The notes under the pieces were generated by a model that worked only from the letters and a program-made list of their open reading frames with translations, ran no database searches and was not told the DNA's origin. Shown in pieces: positions 17,273 through 27,297 of a DNA stretch of 64,000 nt (position 1 is the first letter of the stretch; each line of letters starts with the position of its first letter). The stretch is from Pseudomonas matsuisoli (lineage in GTDB: Bacteria > Pseudomonadota > Gammaproteobacteria > Pseudomonadales > Pseudomonadaceae), in contig NZ_BMPO01000002.1 in NCBI RefSeq assembly GCF_014647635.1, positions 248,001-312,000 on the forward strand. The letters run 5' to 3'. A program made the position numbers and the translations under genes.

Positions 17273-18970
17273 ATGGCGTTGAAAAGCTACACCGTAGGCC
17301 AAAAAGACAAACCGCTTCTCGCCATGACCATTGGCGAAGCGTTCGATGAAACCTGCGCTCGCCACGCGGAACGCGACGCGCTGATCGTGCTGCACCAAGC
17401 GCGACGCTACACGTGGCGAACCCTGGCTGAAGAAGTGGCGGTGATCGCCCGCGCGTTTATGGCCTTGGGGATCGAACGCGGCGAGCGCATCGGTATCTGG
17501 GCACCCAACTGCGCTGAATGGTGCATCGCACAGCTAGCCAGCGCCAAGATTGGCGCAATCCTGGTGAACATCAACCCGGCTTACCGCGCCACTGAGCTGG
17601 CCTATGTGCTGGAACGCTCAGGGTGCAGTTGGCTGATCTGCGCCGATCGTTTCAAGACGTCCGACTATCACGCGATGCTGGCGGAGCTGATACCGGAGTT
17701 GGAGACGTGCCACCAGGGCCAATGGAGCAGCGATGCGCTCCAATCGTTGAAGAGCGTCATCACCTTGGCAGACGACGCCCCTGCGGGCTATGTGCGCTGG
17801 CGAGACCTGGCATCACGCGGCGAGCAAGTCAGCGGGGACCTGTTGCAGGCGCGCAGCGCATCTTTGCAGTTCGATGATCCGATCAATATCCAGTACACCT
17901 CGGGCACCACCGGTTTTCCAAAGGGCGCGACCCTCAGCCACTACAACATCCTCAATAACGGTTACATGGTTGGCGAAAGTCTGGGGTTGAGCGAACGCGA
18001 TCGCATGGTCATTCCGGTCCCGCTTTATCACTGCTTCGGCATGGTGATGGGTAATCTCGGCTGTATCACTCATGGCGCTGCGATGATCTACCAGGCGGCC
18101 TCGTTCGAACCGCTGGCAACGTTACGGGCGGTCGCCGAAGAGCGAGCAAGCATTCTGTACGGCGTGCCGACGATGTTCATTGAGATGCTCGGCCTGCCGG
18201 AACGCACATCGTTCGATCTCAGCAGCCTGCGCAGCGGGATCATGGCAGGCAGCATTTGCCCTATTGAAGTCATGCGCAAGGTCATCGACCAAATGCACAT
18301 GCGCGAGGTGCAGATTGCCTATGGTATGACGGAGACGAGTCCGGTCTCCCTACAAACTGGGCCGGATGATCCTCTGGCGCTGCGAGTATCCACCGTAGGC
18401 CGCACGCAGCCGCACCTCGAACACAAAATCATCGATACCGAAGGACGCATCGTGCCGCGCGGCGAAGTGGGGGAGCTGTGTACCCGCGGCTACAGCGTGA
18501 TGCTGGGCTATTGGAATGATTTACAGGCGACCGCGCGGGACCTCGATGGTGCGCGCTGGATGCACACGGGTGATCTGGCGGAAATGGACGATGAAGGATA
18601 CGTCCGCATCGTCGGGCGCAGTAAGGACATGATCATTCGCGGCGGGGAGAACATCTACCCGCGTGAAATCGAAGAATTTCTGTACCAGCATCCCGCGGTC
18701 GCCGATGCGCAGGTGGTCGGTATTCCCTGTGAACGACACGGCGAAGTCGTCGTGGCGTGGGTGAGGCGCACGGCTGGCCAAGAAGTAGATGCTGAAACCT
18801 TGCGTGAATTCTGCAAAGCACACATCGCGCACTACAAGGTGCCGCGCTATTTCCATTTCGTCGATGCCTTTCCCATGACGGTGACCGGAAAGATCCAGAA
18901 ATTCCGTATCCGCGAGTTGAGCGTCGAGCTGTTCAACGTAGAGAGACTTAATCACGAGCAGCACCGGTAG
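17273..18970 (+). CDS. AMP-forming fatty acyl-CoA synthetase, divergent from liuR
   Basis: A 565-residue adenylate-forming ligase. The start at 17273 ([10 protein letters not shown]) has an AGAGG site 9 bases upstream, and an upstream in-frame GTG at 17231 is less likely. Motifs: [60 protein letters not shown] and a C-terminal [13 protein letters not shown] with the catalytic lysine. The type is that of medium- or branched-chain acyl-CoA synthetases often found in liu regulons. Sharing the LiuR operator suggests it supplies acyl-CoA to LiuA. Confidence 0.9.
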   Translation: MALKSYTVGQKDKPLLAMTIGEAFDETCARHAERDALIVLHQARRYTWRTLAEEVAVIARAFMALGIERGERIGIWAPNCAEWCIAQLASAKIGAILVNINPAYRATELAYVLERSGCSWLICADRFKTSDYHAMLAELIPELETCHQGQWSSDALQSLKSVITLADDAPAGYVRWRDLASRGEQVSGDLLQARSASLQFDDPINIQYTSGTTGFPKGATLSHYNILNNGYMVGESLGLSERDRMVIPVPLYHCFGMVMGNLGCITHGAAMIYQAASFEPLATLRAVAEERASILYGVPTMFIEMLGLPERTSFDLSSLRSGIMAGSICPIEVMRKVIDQMHMREVQIAYGMTETSPVSLQTGPDDPLALRVSTVGRTQPHLEHKIIDTEGRIVPRGEVGELCTRGYSVMLGYWNDLQATARDLDGARWMHTGDLAEMDDEGYVRIVGRSKDMIIRGGENIYPREIEEFLYQHPAVADAQVVGIPCERHGEVVVAWVRRTAGQEVDAETLREFCKAHIAHYKVPRYFHFVDAFPMTVTGKIQKFRIRELSVELFNVERLNHEQHR

Positions 18971-18994
18971 CGTTCCAGCTCGCTCGCGTTATCC

Positions 18995-19101
18995 TCGAGG
19001 AAAAAATTTACTCCGCTGTTAGCTATAAATAAGATTATTTATATATCGTACGTCATTGATATATATGCATTTAATACAACATATTTTGTTGATAATTTAC
19101 T
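18995..19101. other. AT-rich spacer between convergent genes
   Basis: About 105 bases of very low GC (runs such as TATAAATAAGATTATTTATA and CATTGATATATATGCATTTA) between the convergent synthetase and chemoreceptor genes, in strong contrast to GC-rich surroundings. No T-tailed stable hairpin or coding sequence was found. It could be a transcription-termination zone or a protein-binding AT island. Confidence 0.5.
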
Positions 19102-20697
19102 TTAATAAAGCTTTGTAAGAGGTCTTCTTTTGAGCGGCAAAGCCTGGGGTTTATACCCTAGCCTCAGTCCACCCCAGTGGCGTCCTTGGATCTGGATAGG
19201 CACCGAAAGGTCGTGCATGAGCTCCCCGGTGTCCCGCATATAGGTCTGCAATAGCAGGCGTTGTTGATGGCTACCACAACGTATACCGGTCCGATCGTTG
19301 AACAGACGCTTGCCGCGGCTTCGCGTTAGATCGACCGCGTGGTCGCCTGTCGGCGGGTGGTTGAATGCCTGGTTATGCGTGGGTACGTAACCTTCGGGCG
19401 TCGTAGCGATGGCGAAAACGAGCCCTTCGTGGCGGGCGAGCAATGGTTCCTGAATGCCAGGAAGCACGCTGTCCGCGTACCGATCGAATGCAGTGCGATA
19501 TTTCGTAGGTAACGTGTTGGGGATCGGCTGGTAGTGGCGGTCAAAAAGGTCTGTAAGACTGATCTGCCCAGCGTGTACGTCGGCTTCGAAGCGTCGTGCA
19601 ATCGCTTCGGCGCCTTCTCGGGCCAAGTCATATACACGCTGGTGGTAATCGTCCAGCCCAACGCCTGCGAGCTGCTCACTGACGGCTTCGGCCTGACCGA
19701 CGAGGTGTTCTGCGGCCTTGCCCAACTGGCGCGTTTGGTTCTCGCTCGTACGTACGTCTGTGCGCAGCTGTTCGACGGCCACCAACAGCTCGGCAAGATG
19801 CTCGTGATTGCTGGCGGTGCCTGCGCTGATCTCCGCGACCTGCCCATCGACGTCTACCGCGAGCTCAGCAATGCTGCGCAGCTGCGCCCCCGTGTATTCC
19901 ACTTGTTTTGCTGCGGCTTCCAACTCATCCGCCTGTTCTTGGATGTGATTGACCACCGCAAGGCTTTGCTCGCGAATGTCACTGATCATCTGTCCGACTT
20001 CGCCCGTCGCGCTCGCAGTACGCCCGGCGAGATTTCGCACTTCTTCTGCAACCACTGCGAACCCACGCCCTTGTTCACCTGCACGCGCCGCTTCGATCGC
20101 CGCATTTAGGGCGAGCAAATTGGTCTGGCTGGCGATGGACTGAATGACCTGCGTCACCTGCTCGATCTGCTCGGTCCGCTTACTTAGCCCATGGATCAGC
20201 TCACGACTTGCCGCCGTCTGCGAATTCAACGCTTGCATGCGCGCAATGGCCTGCTGCAATTCGGCCTGTCCGCTGGCACTGCTGGTCCGCACTGTTTGTG
20301 CAGCGTGTTGCGTCTGGCTGGCGCGTTCAGCGTTGCGTTGTTCGGTATGGGTGACCGCATGCGCGCCTTCGCCAATCTGTTCAACGGCCGCGAGCTGAGA
20401 CTTCAGCTTGTTACCCAGCTGCTGGACGGTATAGGCGACTTCAGCCGCCGACAGCGCATTGTGGGTCGTATGCTGCGACAGACTCTGGCTTAGCGTGTCG
20501 ATGCTCGTGACTTCGGCCTGGGCCGCGGTGGCTGGCGTACGAAGTCGTAATAACCACGGCCAAAGCGTGAGCGGCAAAAGCAAAATCGCTGCAAACGCGA
20601 TGGGGAGCTGGAGGTGTTGCTGCAACAGCAATAGCGCGACGACGCCAATGGCGTGAAGCCCGATTAATAGGCTGCGGCGACTGAAAACGGTATCCAT
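19102..20697 (-). CDS. Methyl-accepting chemotaxis protein with C-terminal sensory extension
   Basis: A 531-residue chemoreceptor with two closely spaced hydrophobic segments at the N-terminus (residues about 9-50) and no periplasmic ligand domain between them. A coiled-coil signalling domain follows, with the conserved hairpin tip [20 protein letters not shown]. After the signalling domain, about residues 345-520 form an extra soluble region ending in [22 protein letters not shown], a PAS/Cache-like closing motif. The sensor therefore appears to be cytoplasmic and C-terminal. It would signal to CheA/CheW. No chemotaxis kinase genes are in the window. Confidence 0.88.
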   Translation of the reverse strand: MDTVFSRRSLLIGLHAIGVVALLLLQQHLQLPIAFAAILLLPLTLWPWLLRLRTPATAAQAEVTSIDTLSQSLSQHTTHNALSAAEVAYTVQQLGNKLKSQLAAVEQIGEGAHAVTHTEQRNAERASQTQHAAQTVRTSSASGQAELQQAIARMQALNSQTAASRELIHGLSKRTEQIEQVTQVIQSIASQTNLLALNAAIEAARAGEQGRGFAVVAEEVRNLAGRTASATGEVGQMISDIREQSLAVVNHIQEQADELEAAAKQVEYTGAQLRSIAELAVDVDGQVAEISAGTASNHEHLAELLVAVEQLRTDVRTSENQTRQLGKAAEHLVGQAEAVSEQLAGVGLDDYHQRVYDLAREGAEAIARRFEADVHAGQISLTDLFDRHYQPIPNTLPTKYRTAFDRYADSVLPGIQEPLLARHEGLVFAIATTPEGYVPTHNQAFNHPPTGDHAVDLTRSRGKRLFNDRTGIRCGSHQQRLLLQTYMRDTGELMHDLSVPIQIQGRHWGGLRLGYKPQALPLKRRPLTKLY

Positions 20698-20961
20698 GGC
20701 AGACCTCTTTGTTGTTCTTATGAGGACACGAGTAGGGGGTATCTCGATTTAATCGGCTGTTCGCACTCGTTCTCTAGCTCAGATCGATCCGAGTTAACAC
20801 CGTTGCCGTTGTGCAGGATATGGCACTTTAGTAGCACTCCCGATTGCCGGGTGCGAGGCGCTGCCGTGATGCGCTGTATCGAGCATCCAAAGCGTGCTCA
20901 ATGTGCTCGATACATTATTAAGAAGCGCTAATAAGCGTATGAAGTTATTGGATATTCGATA

Positions 20962-22179
20962 TCAATTTTTCGGGAGGCCCATGGCGTGTCCCTTGAGGCC
21001 ATAAAAGCAGATGTACACGTAACAGGCTATGGGTACGAAGAACGACGTGAGCAGTCCGAGCCCGTCCGCGAAGAGTCCCTGGATTGGCGGAATCAGTGCA
21101 CCGCCCACGATGCCCATGCACAGAAGCCCCGAGCCCTTAGCCGTGAAATGCCCCAAGTCTTTCAAGCCCAGCGAGAAGATGGTGGGAAACATGATCGAGT
21201 TGAAGAAGCCAACGGCGATCAGCAACCACATCGCCATTTTGCCGCCCAGAACAAGCGCGCTGCTGATCAGCACGATGTTCATTACGGCGTTGAACGTCAG
21301 GGCAAGGTTGGGTTTGATCCAGCGCATCACAAACCCACCCAGGAAGCGACCGATCATGGCGCCGCCCCAATAGAACGCAAGGTATTTGCCGGCGGTCTGG
21401 CTATCGAGGCCACCAATCTCGGGCATTTCCATCAGGCTCACCAGGTAGCTGCCGATGGAGACTTCCGCGCCGACGTACATGAAAAGGGCGACGACCCCCA
21501 GCACCAGATGCCGGTACTTCCAGATGGAGTCGTGCTGGACGCGGGTCGACGCCGTGTCGGAGTCGCCGTCGGCGTCCTTGATGATAGGCAATCGAAACAG
21601 ACCAATCACGACCGCGAGCGCAATTAGCATTCCCGCGAGAATCAGGTACGGCATCTGTACCGAGTGCGCGGTGGGATCACTTTCCACCAGCGCAAGAATT
21701 GTGACCGCCCCGACCAGGGGGCCAACGGTGGTACCTAGAGCGTTGAATGCCTGGGTCAGATTCAAGCGGCTAGCCGCGGTTTCAGGCTTACCCAGTATGT
21801 TCACGTAAGGGTTGGCCGATACTTGCAACACGGTAATGCCAGCCGCCAATACGAACAGCGCCGTCAGGAAAAAGCCGTACGAATGAGCACCCGCCGCGGG
21901 ATAGAAGAGCAGGCAGCCTACGGCAGCGGTACCTAGGCCGACGATGATCCCCGTCTTGTAGCCCACCCGTTCGACTAAGCGCCCCGCGGGAAAAGACACC
22001 ACGAAATACGCCGTGAAAAAGCAGAACTGAATCAGCGATGCTTGAAAATAAGAGAGGGTGAAGACGCCCTTCAAATGAGGGATGAGGATGTCGTTCAGTG
22101 AGGTAATGAGCCCCCACATGAAAAACAGCAGGGTGAGGACCATCAAAGGGCCGCGATAGGACTGTTGACTGCTTGGCAT
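20962..22179 (-). CDS. Sugar MFS transporter (FucP/hexose type)
   Basis: A 405-residue major-facilitator permease with 12 predicted spans, starting at 22179 (MPSSQQSYRG). Family-specific motifs include FFMWGLITSLNDILIPHLK in the first span and the LQVSANPYVNILGKPETAASRLNLTQAFN region (split here: ANPYVNILGKPETAASR, then LNLTQAFNALGT), both typical of fucose/glucose/galactose permeases. It would import a hexose with protons. The gene is flanked by a parvulin gene on the same strand and stands without sugar-catabolic partners, so the actual sugar is not known. Confidence 0.88.
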   Translation of the reverse strand: MPSSQQSYRGPLMVLTLLFFMWGLITSLNDILIPHLKGVFTLSYFQASLIQFCFFTAYFVVSFPAGRLVERVGYKTGIIVGLGTAAVGCLLFYPAAGAHSYGFFLTALFVLAAGITVLQVSANPYVNILGKPETAASRLNLTQAFNALGTTVGPLVGAVTILALVESDPTAHSVQMPYLILAGMLIALAVVIGLFRLPIIKDADGDSDTASTRVQHDSIWKYRHLVLGVVALFMYVGAEVSIGSYLVSLMEMPEIGGLDSQTAGKYLAFYWGGAMIGRFLGGFVMRWIKPNLALTFNAVMNIVLISSALVLGGKMAMWLLIAVGFFNSIMFPTIFSLGLKDLGHFTAKGSGLLCMGIVGGALIPPIQGLFADGLGLLTSFFVPIACYVYICFYGLKGHAMGLPKN

Positions 22180-22248
22180 GAGCGCTCCGTGTCTGTTGCG
22201 CGTAACGCGCATGAGGGAACAGACCCTGGAGCAGGGCGGGTGTTCAGG

Positions 22249-22527
22249 TCATTCGCGGTAGAAGACCTGGATAAGGTGATAACCGAACGCGCTCTTGACC
22301 GGCCCGTGAACCACACGCAACGGCTTCTTGAACACGACCTGCTCGACGCTACGTACCAACTGTCCAGGACGAACCTCTCCGAGATCACCACCCCGCTTGG
22401 CCGAGGCGCAAGTGGAATGTTTGCGGGCCAGTACGTCGAACGCTTCGCCTGCCGCCAGACGCTTCTTTAGTTGCTCGGCTTCGTCCTGCGTCTTGACCAA
22501 GATGTGGCGGGCCATGGCTTTGGGCAT
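22249..22527 (-). CDS. ppiC: Parvulin-type peptidyl-prolyl isomerase
   Basis: A 92-residue stand-alone parvulin, starting at 22527 (MPKAMARHILVKT). It covers one complete rotamase domain: ARHILVK at the start, a central STCASAKRGGDLGEV motif with the conserved CxS/GGDLG, and a C-terminal GPVKSAFGYHLIQV. There is no signal peptide, so it acts in the cytoplasm as a folding catalyst. The short size equals E. coli PpiC. Neighbours are not functionally related. Confidence 0.93.
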   Translation of the reverse strand: MPKAMARHILVKTQDEAEQLKKRLAAGEAFDVLARKHSTCASAKRGGDLGEVRPGQLVRSVEQVVFKKPLRVVHGPVKSAFGYHLIQVFYRE

Positions 22528-22646
22528 GCTCAACCCCTTAACGTTGATGCGTAGGCCAACATTGTACGTTCCAGTGGCACGTGGCGTGCGAATGAATCCA
22601 TCCCGGCTGAACCGCATTCGGTTTCCGCCGGGGTAAAGATCATTGA

Positions 22647-23507
22647 TTAGGCTTCGTAACGTTTGGCATCCGCGAGCATTTGAGGAAGGCCGATCGCATC
22701 ATTCAATTCGTCGAAATTGGCCATTTGCTCACGGAATGGCTCGGTGGTGCCATGCCGCTTGAGACTGGACAGATAGGCGTTCGCCTGACGCAATAGAGCG
22801 CGAGCCATACCGCCCGGATACAGCGCCAGCTTGAAGCCGAGTCGGCCTAGGGAGGCTGAGTCTGCTAAGGGCGTACGGCCACCTTCTACCATGTTGGCTA
22901 AAAGCGGAACGCGACTGGCGAAACGCTCACCAATGAGTTCTTGCTGCTCGCGACTCTCGGGGGCTTCGATGAATAAAATATCCGCTCCTGCCTCCAGGTA
23001 CTGTTCAGCACGGTCGAGCGCGCTAGCGAATCCTTCGACGGCAATCGCGTCCGTTCTTGCAATGATCAACGTATCAGAGTGCCGTCGAGCGTCAGCCGCT
23101 GCGCGGATCTTGCCGACCATTTCCGTTGCGGCGATCAGCGACTTGCCTTTGAGATGGCCGCATCGCTTTGGGAACGTCTGGTCTTCAAGTTGAATGGCTG
23201 CGGCGCCTGCGCGCTCGAACACGCGCATTGTTCGTTTCACATTCAGTGCATTGCCGTACCCGGTATCCCCATCGACGATCAGGGCCGCATCGACTCGGTC
23301 AGTGATGGCCGCGATGGTATCGGCGACTTCGGTCATCGTGACTAGCCCCAAATCTGGAGATCCCAGCCGGGTGTAAGCGAGGCTGGCTCCCGAGAGATAC
23401 AAGCAAGCGAAGCCCGCTTCCTCTGCGAGCCTGGCGGTGAACGCGTCGTAGATGCCAGGTACGACCAAGGCCTCTGTGGTTTGCTCGAGTTGGGACAAAA
23501 TCGACAT
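22647..23507 (-). CDS. Isocitrate lyase/PEP mutase-fold carboxylate lyase
   Basis: A 286-residue TIM-barrel enzyme. Metal-binding aspartates are in VDGDTGYGN, and the mobile catalytic loop is TFPKRCGHLKGK with the lyase cysteine, which argues for C-C bond cleavage and against phosphomutase activity. EDQ before the loop and IARTDAIAVEG follow the family pattern. It may be a methylisocitrate, dimethylmalate or oxaloacetate-type lyase or decarboxylase. It is divergent from a TctCBA carboxylate importer, which supports a role in using an imported di- or tricarboxylate. The precise substrate is undetermined. Confidence 0.85.
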   Translation of the reverse strand: MSILSQLEQTTEALVVPGIYDAFTARLAEEAGFACLYLSGASLAYTRLGSPDLGLVTMTEVADTIAAITDRVDAALIVDGDTGYGNALNVKRTMRVFERAGAAAIQLEDQTFPKRCGHLKGKSLIAATEMVGKIRAAADARRHSDTLIIARTDAIAVEGFASALDRAEQYLEAGADILFIEAPESREQQELIGERFASRVPLLANMVEGGRTPLADSASLGRLGFKLALYPGGMARALLRQANAYLSSLKRHGTTEPFREQMANFDELNDAIGLPQMLADAKRYEA

Positions 23508-24029
23508 CTATAGCTCCTGGATTTTCGAATTGTTAGAGGGCTAGCTAGGTTCGCGTGTAATGGGCAGTTGAAAGCGACCGTTCTGTCTGCCGGGCATTCG
23601 CATAGCGGACAGGCTACGGCGCCATAGCAGGTTGCCGTTGCGTGAAAAAAGGTATTGAACCGGGGTCCGTTTATCGTTGACGTGGGCCGATATGCTGTAT
23701 CTGTTCGTAAGAGCAGATGCTTTGATTAGAGGCGAATGAGTTACCTAATGCAAAGCGTTAGCGGGCTCCAACGAGGAGGCGCGCATATAGTTTTCTTGTT
23801 TTGAGGTCATCGACGTTAGCGGATTCAAATAATGCTAAATGCCAGCGGGATGTTTCTATGGCGGGGCTTTTATAGCTATTCGCTGTGTAGATCATTACTG
23901 GTGGTGATCGACCCCATCCCCAAATTTTATTGCGTCCAGTTCAATTTTTTTTCGTTTGTGGACGGCGGCGTCAGCTCCTAGGCTAAAGTTGCGTGCCGCT
24001 TATATCGACAATTACAAATAAGGCGAACG
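23508..24029. promoter_or_regulatory. Divergent regulatory region of the carboxylate island
   Basis: A 522-base gap without recognisable coding sequence between the divergent lyase and tctC genes. A possible sigma-70-type promoter for tctC is TTGTGG (23956-23961), a 17-base spacer, then TAGGCT (23979-23984), about 45 bases before the ATG. Such a long divergent gap usually holds activator sites. The LysR gene at 29573-30430 is the nearest candidate regulator. No operator could be singled out. Confidence 0.4.
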
Positions 24030-25001
24030 ATGAAAACAAAAATACGGATCAACCTGATGGCAGGGCTGTTGGCTTCCAGCCTTTTCGCGATTTCGGCCTC
24101 GGCCTCTGATTACCCCGCACGCGATATCGATTTCGTAGTGGGCTATTCGGCCGGAGGCAGCACCGATGTGTTGGCGCGGATGGTCGCACCTTATCTACAG
24201 CAACAGCTTGGTGATGCCTCGATTGCAGTCCTCAACCGTCCTGGCGGTGCTGGCGAAGTCAGTTATACGGAGATTGCTCGGGCAAGGCCTGATGGGTACA
24301 CCATCGGCATGGTGAACATGCCCGGCGTCATCAATCCGATCATCGAACGTACCCCTGCCTATTCACTCGATAACTTCACCTACCTTGGCAACCTCGTCTT
24401 CGACCCGACTGCAGTGTTCGTCAAATCGAGCAGCGAATTCAAAACCCTCAAGGACTGGGTCGAATATGCGAAGGCAAATCCTGGCAAATTGACAGTGAGT
24501 AATCCTGGACTGGGCGGCGCGCAGCACACCTCTTTCGAGCGTTTCCTCATGAAGGCCGATATCAAACTCAACAACATACCGTTCAATGGTGGCGCTCGGA
24601 GCCGTGCAGCGTTGCTTGGTGGCCATGTATCGGCGAGTGTGATGGGCTTCAGCGAGGCCGCCGACCTCGTCGCTTCGGGAGATGTTCGTGTACTGGGCAT
24701 TATGTCCGATAAGCGTATCGAAGGTTCGGCAGATGCACCGACCTTTCAAGAACAGGGTTACGACATAATCGGTGGGTCGTACAGAGGTCTGGTGGCGCCA
24801 GCCGGGCTGGAGAGCGATGTCGTAGACAAGTTGCAGGCCGCGGTGAAGGCCGTTGCAGAAGATGAAACGTTTGCCGCTGACGCACGTAAACGCATGTACC
24901 TACTTACCTATCAATCGCCGGAGCAGATGGCTCGACAAGCGAAGCTGCTACAGACTGAGATGACTGAGTTGTGGTCGTCTCATCCGTGGGTGAAAAAGTA
25001 G
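24030..25001 (+). CDS. tctC: Tripartite tricarboxylate transporter binding protein (TctC/Bug family)
   Basis: A 323-residue periplasmic binding protein with a Sec signal peptide (residues 1-26, cleavage near SASASD). The mature N-terminus shows DYPARDIDFVVGYSAGGSTD, the carboxylate-binding loop typical of Bug proteins. The middle has GKLTVSNPGLGGAQHTS, and the C-terminus has the usual helix. It would capture a di- or tricarboxylate for the TctBA permease encoded next. Bug proteins are numerous and bind varied ligands, so the ligand is unknown. The gene starts after a long regulatory gap divergent from a lyase. Confidence 0.9.
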   Translation: MKTKIRINLMAGLLASSLFAISASASDYPARDIDFVVGYSAGGSTDVLARMVAPYLQQQLGDASIAVLNRPGGAGEVSYTEIARARPDGYTIGMVNMPGVINPIIERTPAYSLDNFTYLGNLVFDPTAVFVKSSSEFKTLKDWVEYAKANPGKLTVSNPGLGGAQHTSFERFLMKADIKLNNIPFNGGARSRAALLGGHVSASVMGFSEAADLVASGDVRVLGIMSDKRIEGSADAPTFQEQGYDIIGGSYRGLVAPAGLESDVVDKLQAAVKAVAEDETFAADARKRMYLLTYQSPEQMARQAKLLQTEMTELWSSHPWVKK

Positions 25002-25086
25002 CTGTCGGGGGAACGCCAGGGCCGTGCGTGTTGGAAATCCGCGCGCCCCTGTGTGAGGTATCGGGCCGAACGTAAGGTGGGATGAC

Positions 25087-25560
25087 ATGAATATCAGTCA
25101 GCGGTTGAACCTCGGTGATCGGAACAACGATTTTCTGTTGGCGTTAGCCATGATCGCATCGGGCACCTTTTTTCTTTTTCAAACCATGGGCATTACCGGC
25201 GAGGGGCAATTACTGCCCGTAGCGATCTGTGGCGTGATGCTGGTGGCCGGCATTGGACTGCTTCTAAAAGCGCTCGTCCGAGCGGTCAAGTCCTCGACAA
25301 GAGCGCCCTCGTTGGGTATCGACTCGGCCACCTTGAAGCCCATTGCGCTGGTATTTCTGATCTTAGCCGCGGCCGTTCTCGTTACGCCGTATCTGGGATA
25401 TTTCAGCGGGGCGACCGTCATGCTTATTCTCATACCGGTATTGTTGAAATACCGGGAGTGGAAGAAGGTATTGCTAATCACGCTTTTTTTTGAAATCGGC
25501 GTATTCCTCGTCTTTGTCGAAGGGTTCGGCAAACGGCTTCCCAGTGGTTGGTTGTACTGA
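25087..25560 (+). CDS. tctB: Tripartite tricarboxylate transporter small membrane subunit
   Basis: A 157-residue protein with four hydrophobic segments and an N-terminal DFLLALAMIASGTFFLFQTMG stretch typical of TctB. Its late motif PYLGYFSGATVMLILIPVLL matches the family as well. It pairs with the large TctA subunit whose gene begins 32 bases downstream, and lies 85 bases after tctC, giving the canonical TctC-TctB-TctA order. It is poorly conserved in general, so identification rests on size, topology and position. Confidence 0.85.
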   Translation: MNISQRLNLGDRNNDFLLALAMIASGTFFLFQTMGITGEGQLLPVAICGVMLVAGIGLLLKALVRAVKSSTRAPSLGIDSATLKPIALVFLILAAAVLVTPYLGYFSGATVMLILIPVLLKYREWKKVLLITLFFEIGVFLVFVEGFGKRLPSGWLY

Positions 25561-25592
25561 CCTAATTAAAATAAATACAGGGGATACGTGCC

Positions 25593-27113
25593 ATGTTCGA
25601 GCACCTTTTCGACGCGCTCCTTACAGTCCTGCAACCCGCGAACGCGTTAGCCATGCTTGGCGGGACGTTGCTCGGCGTTTGCATTGGTGCATTGCCGGGA
25701 CTCAGCGCCACCATGGGAATTGCCATCCTTATCCCGCTTAGTTTTGGGCTCGATCCATTGGTTGGGCTAGGCCTAATGGCAGGCATCTATAACGGCGCAA
25801 TGTACGGCGGGGCCATTCCTTCGATCCTTCTCGGCGTGCCTGGCACCCCTGCGTCCGTGGCGACGGTGCTGGATGGGCATCCCATGTCGGAGCAGGGCAA
25901 GGGTGGGCTCGCGTTGCGAATCGCAGTGGTGGCATCGACGTTCGGCGGTATCGCTAGTGCGCTTGCGTTGTTATCGCTGGCACCGCCCCTGGCAAAAGTG
26001 ACCTTGGCTTTTGGTCCATCCGACTACTTCTGGGTGGCGCTGTTTGGCTTGCTGAGCTTGGCGCTGCTGATGGGAACCAATGTCGCCAAAGGGGTATTTG
26101 CCGCAGCGTTCGGTTTGATCATCGGCTTGGTTGGAATCGACACCATCACAGGGCAGGAGCGGTTTACCTTTGGCTTCGTAGAGCTGACCAATGGCGTGAA
26201 CATCGTCGTTGTCTTGATCGGTTTGTTCGGTATTCCGCCTACGATCAAACTCGCCATCAGAGCACTACAAGGCGATGCCAAGGCTCCCCGTACCGCTGCG
26301 GCCACTGAGGTCGGATCGGGTTCCGGAGTGCTCCGTCGGTTACTTCCGACGTTATGTAAATCGTCGGTAATAGGAGTGTTCGTTGGGCTGCTGCCTGGCG
26401 TGGGAGGCAACATGGCCTCTTTCTTGAGCTACAACGAGGCAAAGCGCTCGTCCAAATCTCCCGAGCGATTTGGCCATGGCGCCGAAGAAGGCGTCGCGGC
26501 GGCCGAATGTGGCAACAATGCCGACAACAGCGCGGCGTTGGTACCGGCATTGACGTTGGGTATTCCTGGCAGCTCTGTTTCCGCGGTAATTCTGGGTGGC
26601 CTATTGGTCCATGGCTTACAACCCGGTCCGGCTTTGTTCCAAGACTCGCCCATCATTGTGTATGGGTTCATGTTGCAGATGCTGATTACCGCGATGCTGT
26701 TGTTGCCCATCGGTGTATGGGGCGCCCGTTATTTCGTCCGCGTGCTCGATATCCCGTCAGCCATGCTCATTCCTATGGTGCTCTCATTGAGTATCGTTGG
26801 TGTGTATTCCGTGAATAACAGTATGTTCGACGTCTACCTATTGCTTGTGTTTGGTTTGATCGGGATGATTTTGGCCCATTTCGAGATACCCCTTGCACCT
26901 ATCGTGCTGGGTGTGATGCTGGGGCCAATGGCTGAAGAAAACCTCCGCCTGGCAATGCTGCTTGGAAACAACGAGTGGTCTTCGCTATTTCCCAGTGCGC
27001 TCTCTATCTCGCTGGCCGCGGTGACGCTTGCCGTCGTTTTGTTTTCCATGATTAAACCGCTGGTTAAAAATAACCTGCGCAAACGAAGAGCCCTCAAATC
27101 GAGTTATTCATGA
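25593..27113 (+). CDS. tctA: Tripartite tricarboxylate transporter large permease subunit
   Basis: A 506-residue membrane protein with about 11-12 spans. It has the TctA signatures GVCIGALPGLSATMGIAILIP near the N-terminus (two pieces around residues 28-48), YGGAIPSILLGVPGTPAS, and the repeat-like VGLLPGVGGNMASFLSY in the middle, followed by LTLGIPGSSVSAVILGGL. These glycine/proline-rich loops form the substrate path. It works with TctB and with binding protein TctC. The gene ends just before a very strong hairpin terminator, which closes the tctCBA transcript. Confidence 0.93.
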   Translation: MFEHLFDALLTVLQPANALAMLGGTLLGVCIGALPGLSATMGIAILIPLSFGLDPLVGLGLMAGIYNGAMYGGAIPSILLGVPGTPASVATVLDGHPMSEQGKGGLALRIAVVASTFGGIASALALLSLAPPLAKVTLAFGPSDYFWVALFGLLSLALLMGTNVAKGVFAAAFGLIIGLVGIDTITGQERFTFGFVELTNGVNIVVVLIGLFGIPPTIKLAIRALQGDAKAPRTAAATEVGSGSGVLRRLLPTLCKSSVIGVFVGLLPGVGGNMASFLSYNEAKRSSKSPERFGHGAEEGVAAAECGNNADNSAALVPALTLGIPGSSVSAVILGGLLVHGLQPGPALFQDSPIIVYGFMLQMLITAMLLLPIGVWGARYFVRVLDIPSAMLIPMVLSLSIVGVYSVNNSMFDVYLLLVFGLIGMILAHFEIPLAPIVLGVMLGPMAEENLRLAMLLGNNEWSSLFPSALSISLAAVTLAVVLFSMIKPLVKNNLRKRRALKSSYS

Positions 27114-27142
27114 TTCGGCAACATGCTGAGCATGGCGCTCGT

Positions 27143-27190
27143 TAAACGCATAAAAAAGCCCAAGTCATATTGGGCTTTTTTATGCGTTTA
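27143..27190 (+). terminator. Strong bidirectional intrinsic terminator after tctA
   Basis: A perfect 21-base-pair stem with a 6-base loop (27164-27169). The left arm ends in AAAAAAGCCCAA and the right arm is TTGGGCTTTTTT and continues complementary. A/T runs on both sides of the GC core make it effective on either strand. It separates tctCBA from the dioxygenase gene. Confidence 0.9.
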
Positions 27191-27297
27191 AACCGCACAC
27201 AAGTTTTCCTTAGGTCAAGATCAAACATAATTAGTTATGTTGTCGGAGTGGCTGTGAATAAAGTGAAGACTCTACACACTGCTGCTATGAGGGCTTT

